A stretch of 64,000 bases of DNA from an uncultured bacterium (GTDB lineage Bacteria > Cyanobacteriota > Vampirovibrionia > Gastranaerophilales > Gastranaerophilaceae), in assembly GCA_949298985.1 (NCBI GenBank), contig CASFYV010000021.1, positions 124,001 through 188,000 on the forward strand, in the 5' to 3' direction. The position numbers and the translations under genes were made by a program. Shown here one piece after another: positions 8,686 to 15,710 of this stretch. Each line of letters starts with the position of its first letter. Positions within the stretch are counted from its first letter, which is position 1. The notes beneath the pieces are model-generated. The model was not told the DNA's origin, did no database searches, and saw only the letters and a list, made by a program, of their open reading frames with translations.

Positions 8686-8714
8686 TTTACAACTATTAAA
8701 TATTGATGTATAAT
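8686..8714 (+). promoter_or_regulatory. Sigma70-type promoter of cassette copy B
   Basis: TTTACA (8686-8691), 17-nt spacer, TATAAT (8709-8714), 25 nt before the ATG at 8740. Same boxes and spacing as in copies A and C although the spacer differs from copy A. Confidence 0.75.
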
Positions 8715-8739
8715 AAACCTATAAAAAGGAGTGTGTGTA

Positions 8740-9009
8740 ATGAAAATTAATCCAATTGTAAATTCTAACCCTAGTCAAACAAATTTTAAAGCTGTTAATC
8801 AAAAGTATTTGAAATGGGCTGAAAAAGATTATAAAAGAATAAAGGATGTAAGTAGTGAATTACTTGAATCATTAAGAGATGATGTATGTTTATTTGGAGA
8901 TATTTCTTCTAAAGATGGTGTTGATACGATGAATGCTATTAGAAAATATTCAAAACCTTCTGGTAAAGATGTTTTTGAACATGTTTTAGATAATATCAGA
9001 AATGCTTAA
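8740..9009 (+). CDS. Cassette small protein, copy B (89 aa)
   Basis: Paralogue of the 5761 protein, with the same MKINPIVNSNP start and F-K-A motif. The ATG at 8740 follows AAAAAGGAG by 8-9 nt; the upstream GTG at 8731 lies in the ribosome binding region. It differs from the other copies mainly at YKRIKDVSSE (residues ~31-40) and KYSKPSGKDV. The stop shares TTAA (9006-9009) with the convergent 282-residue gene. Function unknown; it may act with the opposing gene product. Confidence 0.75.
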   Translation: MKINPIVNSNPSQTNFKAVNQKYLKWAEKDYKRIKDVSSELLESLRDDVCLFGDISSKDGVDTMNAIRKYSKPSGKDVFEHVLDNIRNA

Positions 9010-9854
9010 TCTAATAGTTTAGCAACTTTATTTCCTGCAATAGCACCTAAGCCCATACCGACAAGAGAACCGACCGGACCTAAGTATTTAGCTCCGATAG
9101 CACCGCCATAGCCAATACCTGCGATTGAGCTAACAATGTTTATTGCAGATTTTGCAGTAGATTTTATAGCATTCTCTCCATCTGAAATTTCTTTTACTAA
9201 ATGAGCAGCTTCAAGTCCACCCAATACTGCTGTCCCTATTTTTGTCGTTCTTGTCATTGCTCTTGCTGTTAATTCTCCAAATGTAGATTTTGTTACGAAG
9301 TTTTTTGCTATGATATATGAAGGTTTTGTTTCTGTGTGCGTTATATTTTTGATATTAGTTTTAATTCGATTTTCATCAATATTAAATTTTTTTATTACCA
9401 TTTGTCCAATTTTAGTATTCCATAATGTTGTATCATTTTTCAAAAGCCATTTAGCAAGCTTAGGACAAGGACTTGTTTTAGGATTTACAAACTTGTGCAA
9501 CAAAGTTCCTCTAAAAAATGAGAACGGATGTTGAGCAATTTTATAATCATAGGAAGGGGTAAATGGTTTGTTCGTTAGTTTTGATTTTATTTGTGTATAA
9601 GCAGATTTCATATCTCTCCAATCCTCAGGAGCATTAAGAACTGCAAGAGCAACAAGACCACTTGCTGGAACAAAGTCTGAATTTTCAATTTTATCCGGTA
9701 CTTTCTCAATCCTTCTGAAGGTAGGTATAACATCGAATACAGAAGGAAGCTTGTTCTCTTTATCAACACAATCTTTTACACCCTCATAATCTTGTTGGAT
9801 TTGAGGAAGCTTATCTGCTTGGTATTGATACATTATTGGATTAGCTGCACACAT
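9006..9854 (-). CDS. Cassette large protein, copy B (282 aa)
   Basis: Unrecognised 282-residue protein with a soluble N-terminal two thirds and a glycine/alanine-rich, zipper-like hydrophobic C-terminus (about residues 235-280, with GIGYGGAIGAKYLGPVG and GMGLGAIAG). Such a C-terminus could insert into a membrane or pack as a helical hairpin. The ATG at 9854 has AGAAGGTAG upstream. Compared with copy C it is nearly identical except for about residues 148-180, where many residues differ. Convergent with the 89-residue gene. A membrane-active effector paired with the small protein is one hypothesis; nothing in the sequence proves it. Confidence 0.75.
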   Translation of the reverse strand: MCAANPIMYQYQADKLPQIQQDYEGVKDCVDKENKLPSVFDVIPTFRRIEKVPDKIENSDFVPASGLVALAVLNAPEDWRDMKSAYTQIKSKLTNKPFTPSYDYKIAQHPFSFFRGTLLHKFVNPKTSPCPKLAKWLLKNDTTLWNTKIGQMVIKKFNIDENRIKTNIKNITHTETKPSYIIAKNFVTKSTFGELTARAMTRTTKIGTAVLGGLEAAHLVKEISDGENAIKSTAKSAINIVSSIAGIGYGGAIGAKYLGPVGSLVGMGLGAIAGNKVAKLLD

Positions 9855-9919
9855 TAATACTACCTTCTATATATACAAAGTATTTTGTGCATGAAAAATT
9901 GCTATTTTACGAAAAATTT

Positions 9920-9937
9920 GATTAATTTTAATTAATC
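9920..9937. promoter_or_regulatory. Palindrome upstream of the large gene, copy B
   Basis: GATTAAT (9920-9926) and ATTAATC (9931-9937) around a TTTA loop. It lies about 65 nt upstream of the minus-strand start and is conserved at the same place in copy C, so it may be an operator. Confidence 0.4.
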
Positions 9938-10009
9938 GGATCTCTGTAAAGAGTCACATGGTTTGAGTATTTAGTTCAAATGGTTTGAGTATTTTGGGCT
10001 AGTTAAAAA

Positions 10010-10038
10010 TTTACAACTATTAAATGTTGATGTATAAT
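10010..10038 (+). promoter_or_regulatory. Sigma70-type promoter of cassette copy C
   Basis: TTTACA (10010-10015), 17-nt spacer and TATAAT (10033-10038), 25 nt before the ATG at 10064. Confidence 0.75.
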
Positions 10039-10063
10039 AAACCTATAAAAAGGAGTGTGTGTA

Positions 10064-10333
10064 ATGAAAATTAATCCAATTGTAAATTCTAATCCTAGTC
10101 AAACAAATTTTAAAGCCGTTAATCAAAAGTATTTGAAATGGGCTGAAAAAGACTATAAACTCGTTAAAGATATCAGTGGAGAGCTTTTAGAATCTTTACG
10201 AGATGATGTGTGTTTATTTGGTGATATTTCTTCTAAAGATGGTGTTGATACGATGAATGCTATTAGAAAATATATGAATCCAGGAAGTAAAGAAGTTTTT
10301 GAACATGTATTAGATAATATCAAAAACGCTTAA
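10064..10333 (+). CDS. Cassette small protein, copy C (89 aa)
   Basis: Third paralogue, same N-terminal MKINPIVNSNP and F-K-A motif, ATG 8-9 nt after AAAAAGGAG. Differences from copy B cluster at YKLVKDISGE and KYMNPGSKEV. The stop shares TTAA (10330-10333) with the convergent gene. Function unknown. Three expressed-looking copies next to two intact and one decayed partner suggest that the small gene can persist without its partner. Confidence 0.75.
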   Translation: MKINPIVNSNPSQTNFKAVNQKYLKWAEKDYKLVKDISGELLESLRDDVCLFGDISSKDGVDTMNAIRKYMNPGSKEVFEHVLDNIKNA

Positions 10334-11178
10334 TCTAATAGTTTAGAAACTTGGTTCCCTGCAATAGCACCTAAGCCCATACCTACAAGAGATCCTACCG
10401 GACCTAAGTGCTTAGCTCCAATCGCACCACCATAACCAATCCCTGCAATTGAACTAAAAAGGTTTATTGCAGATTTTGCAGTAGATTTTATAGCATCTTC
10501 ACCATCTGAAATTTCTTTTACTAAATGAGCAGCTTCAAGTCCACCCAGTACTATTGTTCCAATTTTTGTTGTTCTTGTCATTGCTCTTGCTGTTAATTCT
10601 CCAAAAGTAGATTTTGTTATAAAATTTTTTGCAATAATATAAGAAGGGTTTTCTTTGGTATGTATAATATTTTTAATCTTTGTTGAAATTTTCTTTTCTT
10701 TTATATTAAATTTTTTAGTAACGCAAGCTTTTAACTTGGTATCCCATAAAGTTGTATCATTCTTCAATATCCATTTAGCAAGCTTAGGACAAGGACTTGT
10801 TTTAGGATTTACAAATTTGTGTAATAAAGTTCCTCTAAAAAACGAGAATGGGTGCTGTGCAATTTTGTAATTATAGGAAGGGATAAATGGTTTGTTCGTT
10901 AGCCCTGATTTTATTTGAGAATATGCAGATTTCATATCTCTCCAATCCTCAGGAGCATTAAGAACTGCAAGAGCAACAAGACCGCTTGCTGGAACAAAAT
11001 CCGAGTTCTCAATTTTATCCGGTACTTTCTCAATTCTTCTGAAGGTAGGTATTACATCAAATACAGAAGGAAGCTTGTTTTCTTTATCAACACTACCTTT
11101 TACCTCCTCATAATCTTGTTGGATTTGAGGAAGTTTATCTGTTTGATATTGATACATTATTGGATTAACTGCGCACAT
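10330..11178 (-). CDS. Cassette large protein, copy C (282 aa)
   Basis: Paralogue of the 9006-9854 product with the same length, N-terminal domain and glycine-zipper C-terminus. Start at ATG 11178, preceded by AGAAGGTAG. The middle block around residues 148-180 differs clearly from copy B (LKACVTKKFNIKEKK versus IGQMVIKKFNIDENR), while flanking regions are almost unchanged. No known domain. The minus-strand upstream region holds a plausible TTTTCA-N16-TATATA promoter, conserved in copy B. Confidence 0.75.
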   Translation of the reverse strand: MCAVNPIMYQYQTDKLPQIQQDYEEVKGSVDKENKLPSVFDVIPTFRRIEKVPDKIENSDFVPASGLVALAVLNAPEDWRDMKSAYSQIKSGLTNKPFIPSYNYKIAQHPFSFFRGTLLHKFVNPKTSPCPKLAKWILKNDTTLWDTKLKACVTKKFNIKEKKISTKIKNIIHTKENPSYIIAKNFITKSTFGELTARAMTRTTKIGTIVLGGLEAAHLVKEISDGEDAIKSTAKSAINLFSSIAGIGYGGAIGAKHLGPVGSLVGMGLGAIAGNQVSKLLD

Positions 11179-11240
11179 TAATACTACCTTCTATATATAC
11201 AAAGTATTTTGTGCATGAAAAATTGCCAACTTACGAAAAA

Positions 11241-11264
11241 TTTGATTAATTTTAATTAATCAAA
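11241..11264. promoter_or_regulatory. Perfect 10-bp palindrome upstream of the large gene, copy C
   Basis: TTTGATTAAT (11241-11250) and ATTAATCAAA (11255-11264) around TTTA. Copy B keeps only the inner 7 bp. Candidate operator for the large cassette gene or a hairpin at the cassette end. Confidence 0.45.
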
Positions 11265-11283
11265 TCTCCCCTACTCGAAATGT

Positions 11284-11351
11284 AAAAAGAGAATTTGCTC
11301 GATAAATGCATGTAAAATCTACTAATATTCTTTAAATAAAATTCTCTTTTT
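11284..11351. repeat. 13-bp long-range inverted repeat
   Basis: AAAAAGAGAATTT (11284-11296) is the exact reverse complement of 11339-11351, separated by 42 nt. It lies just before a strong terminator and could be the closing stem of a small RNA, or the edge of a mobile segment. No promoter was identified with confidence. Confidence 0.4.
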
Positions 11352-11362
11352 ATACTTATATA

Positions 11363-11392
11363 GCGAAAAACGCCCTAGTCGGGCGCTTTTTT
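11363..11392. terminator. Bidirectional intrinsic terminator
   Basis: CGCCC (11371-11375), loop TAGTC, GGGCG (11381-11385), followed on the plus strand by CTTTTTT and on the minus strand by TTTTT. It lies downstream of the tRNA-Ser gene on the minus strand and would end its transcript. Confidence 0.75.
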
Positions 11393-11433
11393 AATTCTAA
11401 TCTCCACTTATTCTCTTTTAGTGGACTTAAATA

Positions 11434-11520
11434 CAGAGGGGATGGGATTCGAACCCACGGTGGGCTTACGCTCACACAACCTTTCCAAGATTGCACCTTA
11501 AACCGCTCGGACACCCCTCT
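11434..11520 (-). tRNA. serT: tRNA-Ser(GGA)
   Basis: The minus strand folds as a class II tRNA: acceptor AGAGGGG (11514-11520) pairs with CCCCTCT (11435-11441), D arm TCCGAGCGG, anticodon stem CAATC/GGTTG with loop TTGGAAA (anticodon GGA), a long variable arm (GTGAGCGTAAGC) and T arm with GGTTCGAATCC. The discriminator is G and CCA is not encoded. Its 3' end faces the accessory cassette region. Confidence 0.95.
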
Positions 11521-11533
11521 TTAAACTATTTCA

Positions 11534-11562
11534 ATTATACACAACTTAGATTTGATTGTAAA
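11534..11562 (-). promoter_or_regulatory. Promoter of tRNA-Ser
   Basis: On the minus strand: TTTACA (11557-11562), 17-nt spacer, TATAAT (11534-11539), 13 nt upstream of the tRNA 5' end. Textbook spacing. Confidence 0.8.
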
Positions 11563-11682
11563 TATACAACTTTAGTTATAGAAATAATTATAATAAGAAT
11601 CATCTATTCTAATGATTTATTTTACTTTACATATTGTTAGACTATAAATGTAAAGTTATCTGAGAAAATAGAAAGGAAGCAT

Positions 11683-12279
11683 ATGAGAATTGACAATCTA
11701 GGTCTTAAAATCGGACAAAAAAGTGTTAATCCTTTTAAAACATCTCGCAATTCAACTACTAACCCTTTTCAAAATGTCAGTTTTGAAGGCAATACTTTGG
11801 AATGTGCTGATGTTTTCGAAAAGTTTAAACCAAAAAATTCAAGTAAATTTAAAATGATTTCAGCTTCTGTTGTTGGAAGTATGAACAAACTTCGTTCTAG
11901 ATTTACTGAACCTATCGTAAATTTTGTAAATAGAGTAAGAGAAAATGTTTCTAGTGCTTGGGATTATGCAAAAAATACGAATATTTCAGATATTGCAGGT
12001 ATTAAAAACATCTCAGAAGCTTGGAATAATACTATGAATAGAGATGTTCTTGATATTGGAAAAGATATTTCTAACTCTATTTCCGGAATAGGAAAAAACA
12101 TCTCTGAAAAAATGAGTTTCTTAAATACTGATGTTTTAGATTTAGGAAAAGGTATTTCTGAAAAATGGTCTAATCTAATCAGCAAAATTAATCATAACAA
12201 AATTACTAAAGATACTTCAGTTAATGAATTAAGAGCAATGTGGGAAAATGAAATTGCTTTAGAAAAGGCGGTGGCATAA
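11683..12279 (+). CDS. Lineage-specific protein with N-terminal F-E-G motif (198 aa)
   Basis: Unrecognised 198-residue protein. An Asn/Ser/Thr-rich N-terminus ends in VSFEGN (F34-E35-G36), matching the N-terminal F-x-G/A motif of other proteins here. The middle contains an internal repeat with alternating 'I/L-x-D-I/L-G-K-x-I-S' units (RDVLDIGKDIS, TDVLDLGKGIS, KNISEAWNN, SEKWSNL), suggesting a repetitive amphipathic helical rod. Ribosome binding site GAAAGGAAG. The stop overlaps the start of the 12279 gene (TAATG), so the two are translationally coupled and probably act together. Confidence 0.7.
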   Translation: MRIDNLGLKIGQKSVNPFKTSRNSTTNPFQNVSFEGNTLECADVFEKFKPKNSSKFKMISASVVGSMNKLRSRFTEPIVNFVNRVRENVSSAWDYAKNTNISDIAGIKNISEAWNNTMNRDVLDIGKDISNSISGIGKNISEKMSFLNTDVLDLGKGISEKWSNLISKINHNKITKDTSVNELRAMWENEIALEKAVA

Positions 12280-12635
12280 TGAATAAAAATGTTGCTGAAA
12301 TTATTGATGCACTTGCTGCACATCAAGATAATGCATCTATTGAAGTATTAGAAGAATTAGGAACTAACTCTCCTGACAACGAAGTAAGAGAATACACTTC
12401 TCGAGCTTTGGTTAGAAAAAATGTTCATGATTCATTAAAAATTGTTATTATTAATCAAGGGAAAGGCATAAACGATCTTTCTCCTGCAGTTGCAATGAGT
12501 ACTATTAATGAAATCTTAGCCTTGAAAGATAAATCTGAAGTAATTAGAATTTTAGATGATACTATCAATATGCACTCTGATGAAGCTGTAAAAGAAAATG
12601 CTCGTTCAGTTAAATCTCTACTTGCATTAAGTTAA
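12279..12635 (+). CDS. HEAT-like small helical protein (118 aa)
   Basis: A 118-residue all-helical acidic protein. Paired helices of the type 'NEVREYTSRALVRKN' and 'DEAVKENARSVKSLLAL' look like HEAT/ARM-type repeats, which mediate protein-protein contacts. No signal peptide. Overlaps the preceding F-E-G protein gene by one base and is followed by a strong terminator, so it ends a two-gene operon. The function is unknown; a partner-binding role is inferred from the fold guess. Confidence 0.65.
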   Translation: MNKNVAEIIDALAAHQDNASIEVLEELGTNSPDNEVREYTSRALVRKNVHDSLKIVIINQGKGINDLSPAVAMSTINEILALKDKSEVIRILDDTINMHSDEAVKENARSVKSLLALS

Positions 12636-12660
12636 ATATATTTTTATAATTTTTAAATAA

Positions 12661-12690
12661 AAAGAAGGTTTTAATAAAACCTTCTTTTTT
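12661..12690. terminator. Intrinsic terminator
   Basis: AAAGAAGGTTTT (12661-12672), loop AAT, AAAACCTTCTTT (12676-12687) with a T run. It serves the upstream operon and, being A/T symmetric, also the convergent rubrerythrin gene. Confidence 0.85.
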
Positions 12691-12713
12691 TATTTATATT
12701 TTCATAAATTCAT

Positions 12714-13283
12714 CTAAAATTTTTCTACAAAGATTTCAAAATATCCTTGAGGATGTTTGCACACAGGACAAATACAAGGAGCTTCTTGAGAAATTTGAGT
12801 ATGACCACATTTTCTACAAAGCCATTGCGTTAATTCACTTTTCTTAAAAATTTCTTCATTATTCAAATTTTTAGCTAATTCCATAAATCTATGGGAATGT
12901 CTTTTTTCGATTTCTAAAATATTTTTAAATAAATATGAAATCTCTTCAAACCCTTCTTCTCGAGCAACTTCTGCAGAATTTTTATAGATTATCTCCCATT
13001 CCTCTCTTTCTCCCTCAAAGCTTGATATCAAATTTTCATAAGTGTTTCCCCAAAAAAATGGGTAATTTGCTTCTACTAGATAATGATTATTAGGAATATG
13101 TTTGTAAAATAATTTAGCATGCTCTTTTTCATTTTCTGATGTCATATAAAAAATTTCGCTAATTTTTTCATAACCTTCTTCTTTTGCAATTTTTGAAAAG
13201 AATGTATATCGATTTCTAGCCTGTGATTCCCCTGCAAATGCATTTACAAGACATTTTAAAGTTTTTGTGTTTTCTATATTCAT
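12714..13283 (-). CDS. rbr: Rubrerythrin
   Basis: Cytoplasmic peroxide-reducing non-haem iron protein of anaerobes. The N-terminal ferritin-like four-helix domain carries the diiron Glu/His ligand motifs (FAGESQARNRY, ENEKEHAKLF, EVAREEGFEEIS, EIEKRHSHRF). The C-terminal rubredoxin-like iron site has two CxxC pairs (LCRKCGH and CICPVCKHP). Length of 189 residues is typical. Convergent with the 12279 gene, sharing its terminator. It supports an anaerobic lifestyle with oxidative-stress defence, together with the nearby glutaredoxin. Confidence 0.95.
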   Translation of the reverse strand: MNIENTKTLKCLVNAFAGESQARNRYTFFSKIAKEEGYEKISEIFYMTSENEKEHAKLFYKHIPNNHYLVEANYPFFWGNTYENLISSFEGEREEWEIIYKNSAEVAREEGFEEISYLFKNILEIEKRHSHRFMELAKNLNNEEIFKKSELTQWLCRKCGHTQISQEAPCICPVCKHPQGYFEIFVEKF

Positions 13284-13496
13284 AACAGATTCTCCTTTTA
13301 AATATAGAATATAAAAATTTTATAATATTTTAACTTGTATAACAGGATATATATTTAGGATTATTTTTCTACAACTAAAGTTAGAAAAAATAAAATTTTT
13401 CTCTGTTTAGTAAAAAAATAAGCAGATTAAAATGCAGAATTTATAACCGTTTCTAAACTTATATCCTCTAAATGGAGTATTCTATAACTAAAGTTA

Positions 13497-13523
13497 TAAA
13501 GTTATTTATTTTTTTACCGTAAA
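13497..13523 (+). promoter_or_regulatory. Candidate sigma28 (FliA) promoter of flagellin
   Basis: TAAAGTTA (13497-13504), exactly 11 nt, then ACCGTAAA (13516-13523); the FliA consensus is TAAAGTTT-N11-GCCGATAA. Seven of eight -35 bases and five of eight -10 bases match, 46 nt before the flagellin ATG. Confidence 0.55.
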
Positions 13524-13569
13524 GCATGGAAGAAAGGCAAAATATAAATTTATTGAAAGGAAATTTATT

Positions 13570-14700
13570 ATGGGTGCGACATCATCAATTACAATTAACA
13601 CAAATTTGGCGTCATTAACCTGTCAGTCTTATCTTAGAGATGCAACTAAAGGTATGAACACGGCAATGGAAAGATTATCAACCGGCTTCAGAATTAATTC
13701 CGCTGCTGATGACGCCGCAGGATACGCTGTATCTGCTGGAATGGAAGCCAAAATTAACGGTTATGATATCATTGAAACTAATGCTCAAATGGGTTTAGAT
13801 ATGTTAACAACTCAAGAAGGTATTCTTGATATCATTAATGACTATCTGCAAAGAGTTAGAGACTTGACTATGCAAGCTGCTAACGGAACTTATGGTTCTG
13901 CATCGTTAGATGCTATTAAAACTGAAGTCGTTCAAAGAATGGATGAAATAAATCGTCTTTGTCAAATTACAGATTTCAATGATACTTATCTTCTTGACGG
14001 TTCTAGAACTACAGATATAAATTTACAAGTTGGATTATATTCTGATGCAAGATGCGTAATTAAAATGGATGCATTCTTATTTGCAAGTGCAGAGTCATCT
14101 GTGATTTTTGGATTTGGATCTGCAGGTGTCAAAAATCCTGATGGGACTTCTCAAGGATATTTAGATTTAACAGCTAGAGATGATAAAGATGAAGCAAATG
14201 GATACATTTATCAAGCTAGAATTATTGATGCAAACGGACAGCCTGTTCTTGATGCAGATGGTAATATTCAATATAAAGCAGGTTATTATAAATCAGCATT
14301 AGCTGCTGCTTTAGCAGAAAATGGCACAATCGAATATGCAGGAGGCGGAGCTAGTGCAACTCTTGCTGCTGGGAAAACATTCTCTATAGAAGACATGTGC
14401 AGTGCTATCTATAGAAACGATTCATCTGCTCGTGAATTTATTGATCAAATTGACTTAGCTATTGACAACATTTCATTAAGATCAACAAAAATAGGTGCTT
14501 ATATGAACAGATTAGAATCAGCTATTGATTCTACTGATGTTCAAAGAGAAAACTTAACAGAAGCAAATTCAACAATTAAAGATGCTGATGTTGCAACTGA
14601 ATCGTCTAATTACATTAAGTACCAAATTTTACAACAATCTACGGCAACATTATTATCAACAGCAAATCAAATGCCTTCAATTGCTTTGAATTTAATTTAA
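13570..14700 (+). CDS. fliC: Flagellin
   Basis: Filament subunit of the flagellum. The N-terminal D0/D1 region is classic (SITINTNLASL, RLSTGFRINSAADDAAGYAVS) and the C-terminal D0 helix ends LLSTANQMPSIALNLI. The 376-residue length implies a short surface domain (about residues 165-285). LQRVRDLTMQ at about 93-102 matches the TLR5-binding site of activating flagellins. Unusually there are four cysteines (C18, C131, C162, C277), whereas flagellins normally avoid Cys. Strong AAAGGAAA ribosome binding site and a FliA-like promoter. No other flagellar gene is in the window, so it is a solitary flagellin locus. Confidence 0.95.
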   Translation: MGATSSITINTNLASLTCQSYLRDATKGMNTAMERLSTGFRINSAADDAAGYAVSAGMEAKINGYDIIETNAQMGLDMLTTQEGILDIINDYLQRVRDLTMQAANGTYGSASLDAIKTEVVQRMDEINRLCQITDFNDTYLLDGSRTTDINLQVGLYSDARCVIKMDAFLFASAESSVIFGFGSAGVKNPDGTSQGYLDLTARDDKDEANGYIYQARIIDANGQPVLDADGNIQYKAGYYKSALAAALAENGTIEYAGGGASATLAAGKTFSIEDMCSAIYRNDSSAREFIDQIDLAIDNISLRSTKIGAYMNRLESAIDSTDVQRENLTEANSTIKDADVATESSNYIKYQILQQSTATLLSTANQMPSIALNLI

Positions 14701-14746
14701 TAATAATCAAAAATAATAATAGAGATAATAAAGGTCCTTTCAATTT

Positions 14747-14775
14747 CTCTCAGTACTTTGTGCTGAGAGTTTGCC
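14747..14775 (+). terminator. Intrinsic terminator after flagellin
   Basis: CTCTCAGTAC (14747-14756), loop TTT, GTGCTGAGAG (14760-14769), one G-T pair, then TTTGCCTT. Weak T run but a strong stem. Confidence 0.65.
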
Positions 14776-14778
14776 TTA

Positions 14779-15009
14779 TTAAATAATTGTTTTTACATAC
14801 TCTATAATATCATTAGATTCATACATTTGTATATTTCTATCCGTATCTATTAAAAATGGTACTTGTCTTTTACCGCCCATTTTTATTAAAACTTCCTCAT
14901 TATTTTTTTCTTTTATATCAATCTTATTATATGAGACATTATTATTTTCAAAAAAATTCATAACTTTCAAACAATATGGACAAGTATCTAACACATATAA
15001 ATTAAGCAT
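14779..15009 (-). CDS. Glutaredoxin-like protein
   Basis: A 76-residue thioredoxin-fold protein with the dithiol active site CPYC near the N-terminus (MLNLYVLDTCPYCLKV), the cis-Pro loop QVPFLI and a C-terminal helix starting ESNDIIEYV. I start at 15009 because AAGGAGG lies directly upstream; the longer frame from 15063 lacks a site. Likely a cytoplasmic thiol-disulfide reductant. Divergent from panD. Whether glutathione is its reductant in this organism cannot be told. Confidence 0.88.
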   Translation of the reverse strand: MLNLYVLDTCPYCLKVMNFFENNNVSYNKIDIKEKNNEEVLIKMGGKRQVPFLIDTDRNIQMYESNDIIEYVKTII

Positions 15010-15108
15010 ATTCCCTCCTTTTTCTAATATTATGAACTTAAAAAAACTACATACATTAGCCATATATATAATATTTTTGTGTTAGTATTTTTAACGAGAG
15101 GTTTTGTT

Positions 15109-15459
15109 ATGTTAAGACAATTTTTAAATTCAAAAATTCATAGAGCAACAGTTACCGATGCAAATTTAAACTATGTTGGCTCAATTACTATAGACGAAGA
15201 TTTTTTAGATAAAGCTAATATTTTGGAATGGGAAAAAGTTGAAATTTTAAATATAAATAACGGAGAGAGATTTCAAACTTATGCCCTAAAAGGTAAAAGA
15301 GGCTCTAAATGTTTTTGTCTAAACGGAGCTGCTGCTAGAAAAGCTCAAATTGGTGATAGAATCATAGTTGTTACTTATGCAGATTTAACTCCAGAAGAAA
15401 TAAAAGAGCACAAACCAACAATTGTTCAAGTTGGAGAAAACAATGAAATCATCTGCTAA
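15109..15459 (+). CDS. panD: Aspartate 1-decarboxylase
   Basis: Pyruvoyl enzyme that converts L-aspartate to beta-alanine for pantothenate and CoA synthesis. The proenzyme self-cleaves at the Gly-Ser bond in [10 protein letters not shown] (Ser25 becomes the pyruvoyl group). Other family segments: [12 protein letters not shown] at the N-terminus and [20 protein letters not shown] near the C-terminus. With the start at ATG 15109 (GAGAGG upstream) the 116-residue length is standard. A small ORF overlaps its 3' end. Confidence 0.95.
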   Translation: MLRQFLNSKIHRATVTDANLNYVGSITIDEDFLDKANILEWEKVEILNINNGERFQTYALKGKRGSKCFCLNGAAARKAQIGDRIIVVTYADLTPEEIKEHKPTIVQVGENNEIIC

Positions 15460-15592
15460 TAACCCTTATAAACCTAAGAAAAAAAAGAAATTTTCTATAG
15501 ATATAAAAAATATGGGGGTTAATATTGACAAGAATGAGTATTTTGAAATAATAAAATCAAATTCTGCTCATCCTGAACAAGGTTTAAAGTAA
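15443..15592 (+). CDS. Small basic hypothetical protein overlapping panD (49 aa)
   Basis: Begins inside panD (17-nt overlap, +1 frame) with GGAG 6 nt upstream of ATG 15443. The 49-residue product opens with a Lys-rich stretch ([15 protein letters not shown]) and then an acidic-neutral tail. The overlap and ribosome binding site suggest translational coupling to panD. Similar short overlapping ORFs can be spurious, so I rate it moderate. Confidence 0.5.
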   Translation: MKSSANNPYKPKKKKKFSIDIKNMGVNIDKNEYFEIIKSNSAHPEQGLK

Positions 15593-15710
15593 GATTTTAT
15601 ACTTTTTTATTAACCTATTATATCTACTCTATCTGAGTATTTGTATTATTGAAATAAGTTTATAATATATTAGAATTGACCATGTGTATACAAAAGTGGA
15701 GTAACGCTTT

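Larger units (their letters stand above)
8686..9937. repeat. Tandem cassette copy B (intact)
   Basis: Direct repeat of the convergent two-gene cassette: promoter, 89-residue gene on the plus strand, 282-residue gene on the minus strand and its upstream control region. Nucleotide identity with copy C is high throughout except for a short block in the middle of the large gene. Confidence 0.9.
10010..11264. repeat. Tandem cassette copy C (intact)
   Basis: Third direct copy of the cassette, about 1.25 kb long, nearly collinear with copy B. The copy B-C junction is a short AT-rich stretch with a repeated TGGTTTGAGTATTT-like sequence (about 9959-9997). Confidence 0.9.

Noticed and set aside
9310-9534. 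Plus-strand ORFs inside the 282-residue genes (also 10655-10870, 10915-11181)
   Set aside because: They are antisense to well-conserved coding sequence, lack ribosome binding sites and differ between copies.
1-11300. Prophage in the accessory region
   Set aside because: Tiny overlapping ORFs and decayed DNA are suggestive, but no integrase, terminase, capsid or lysis gene was seen.
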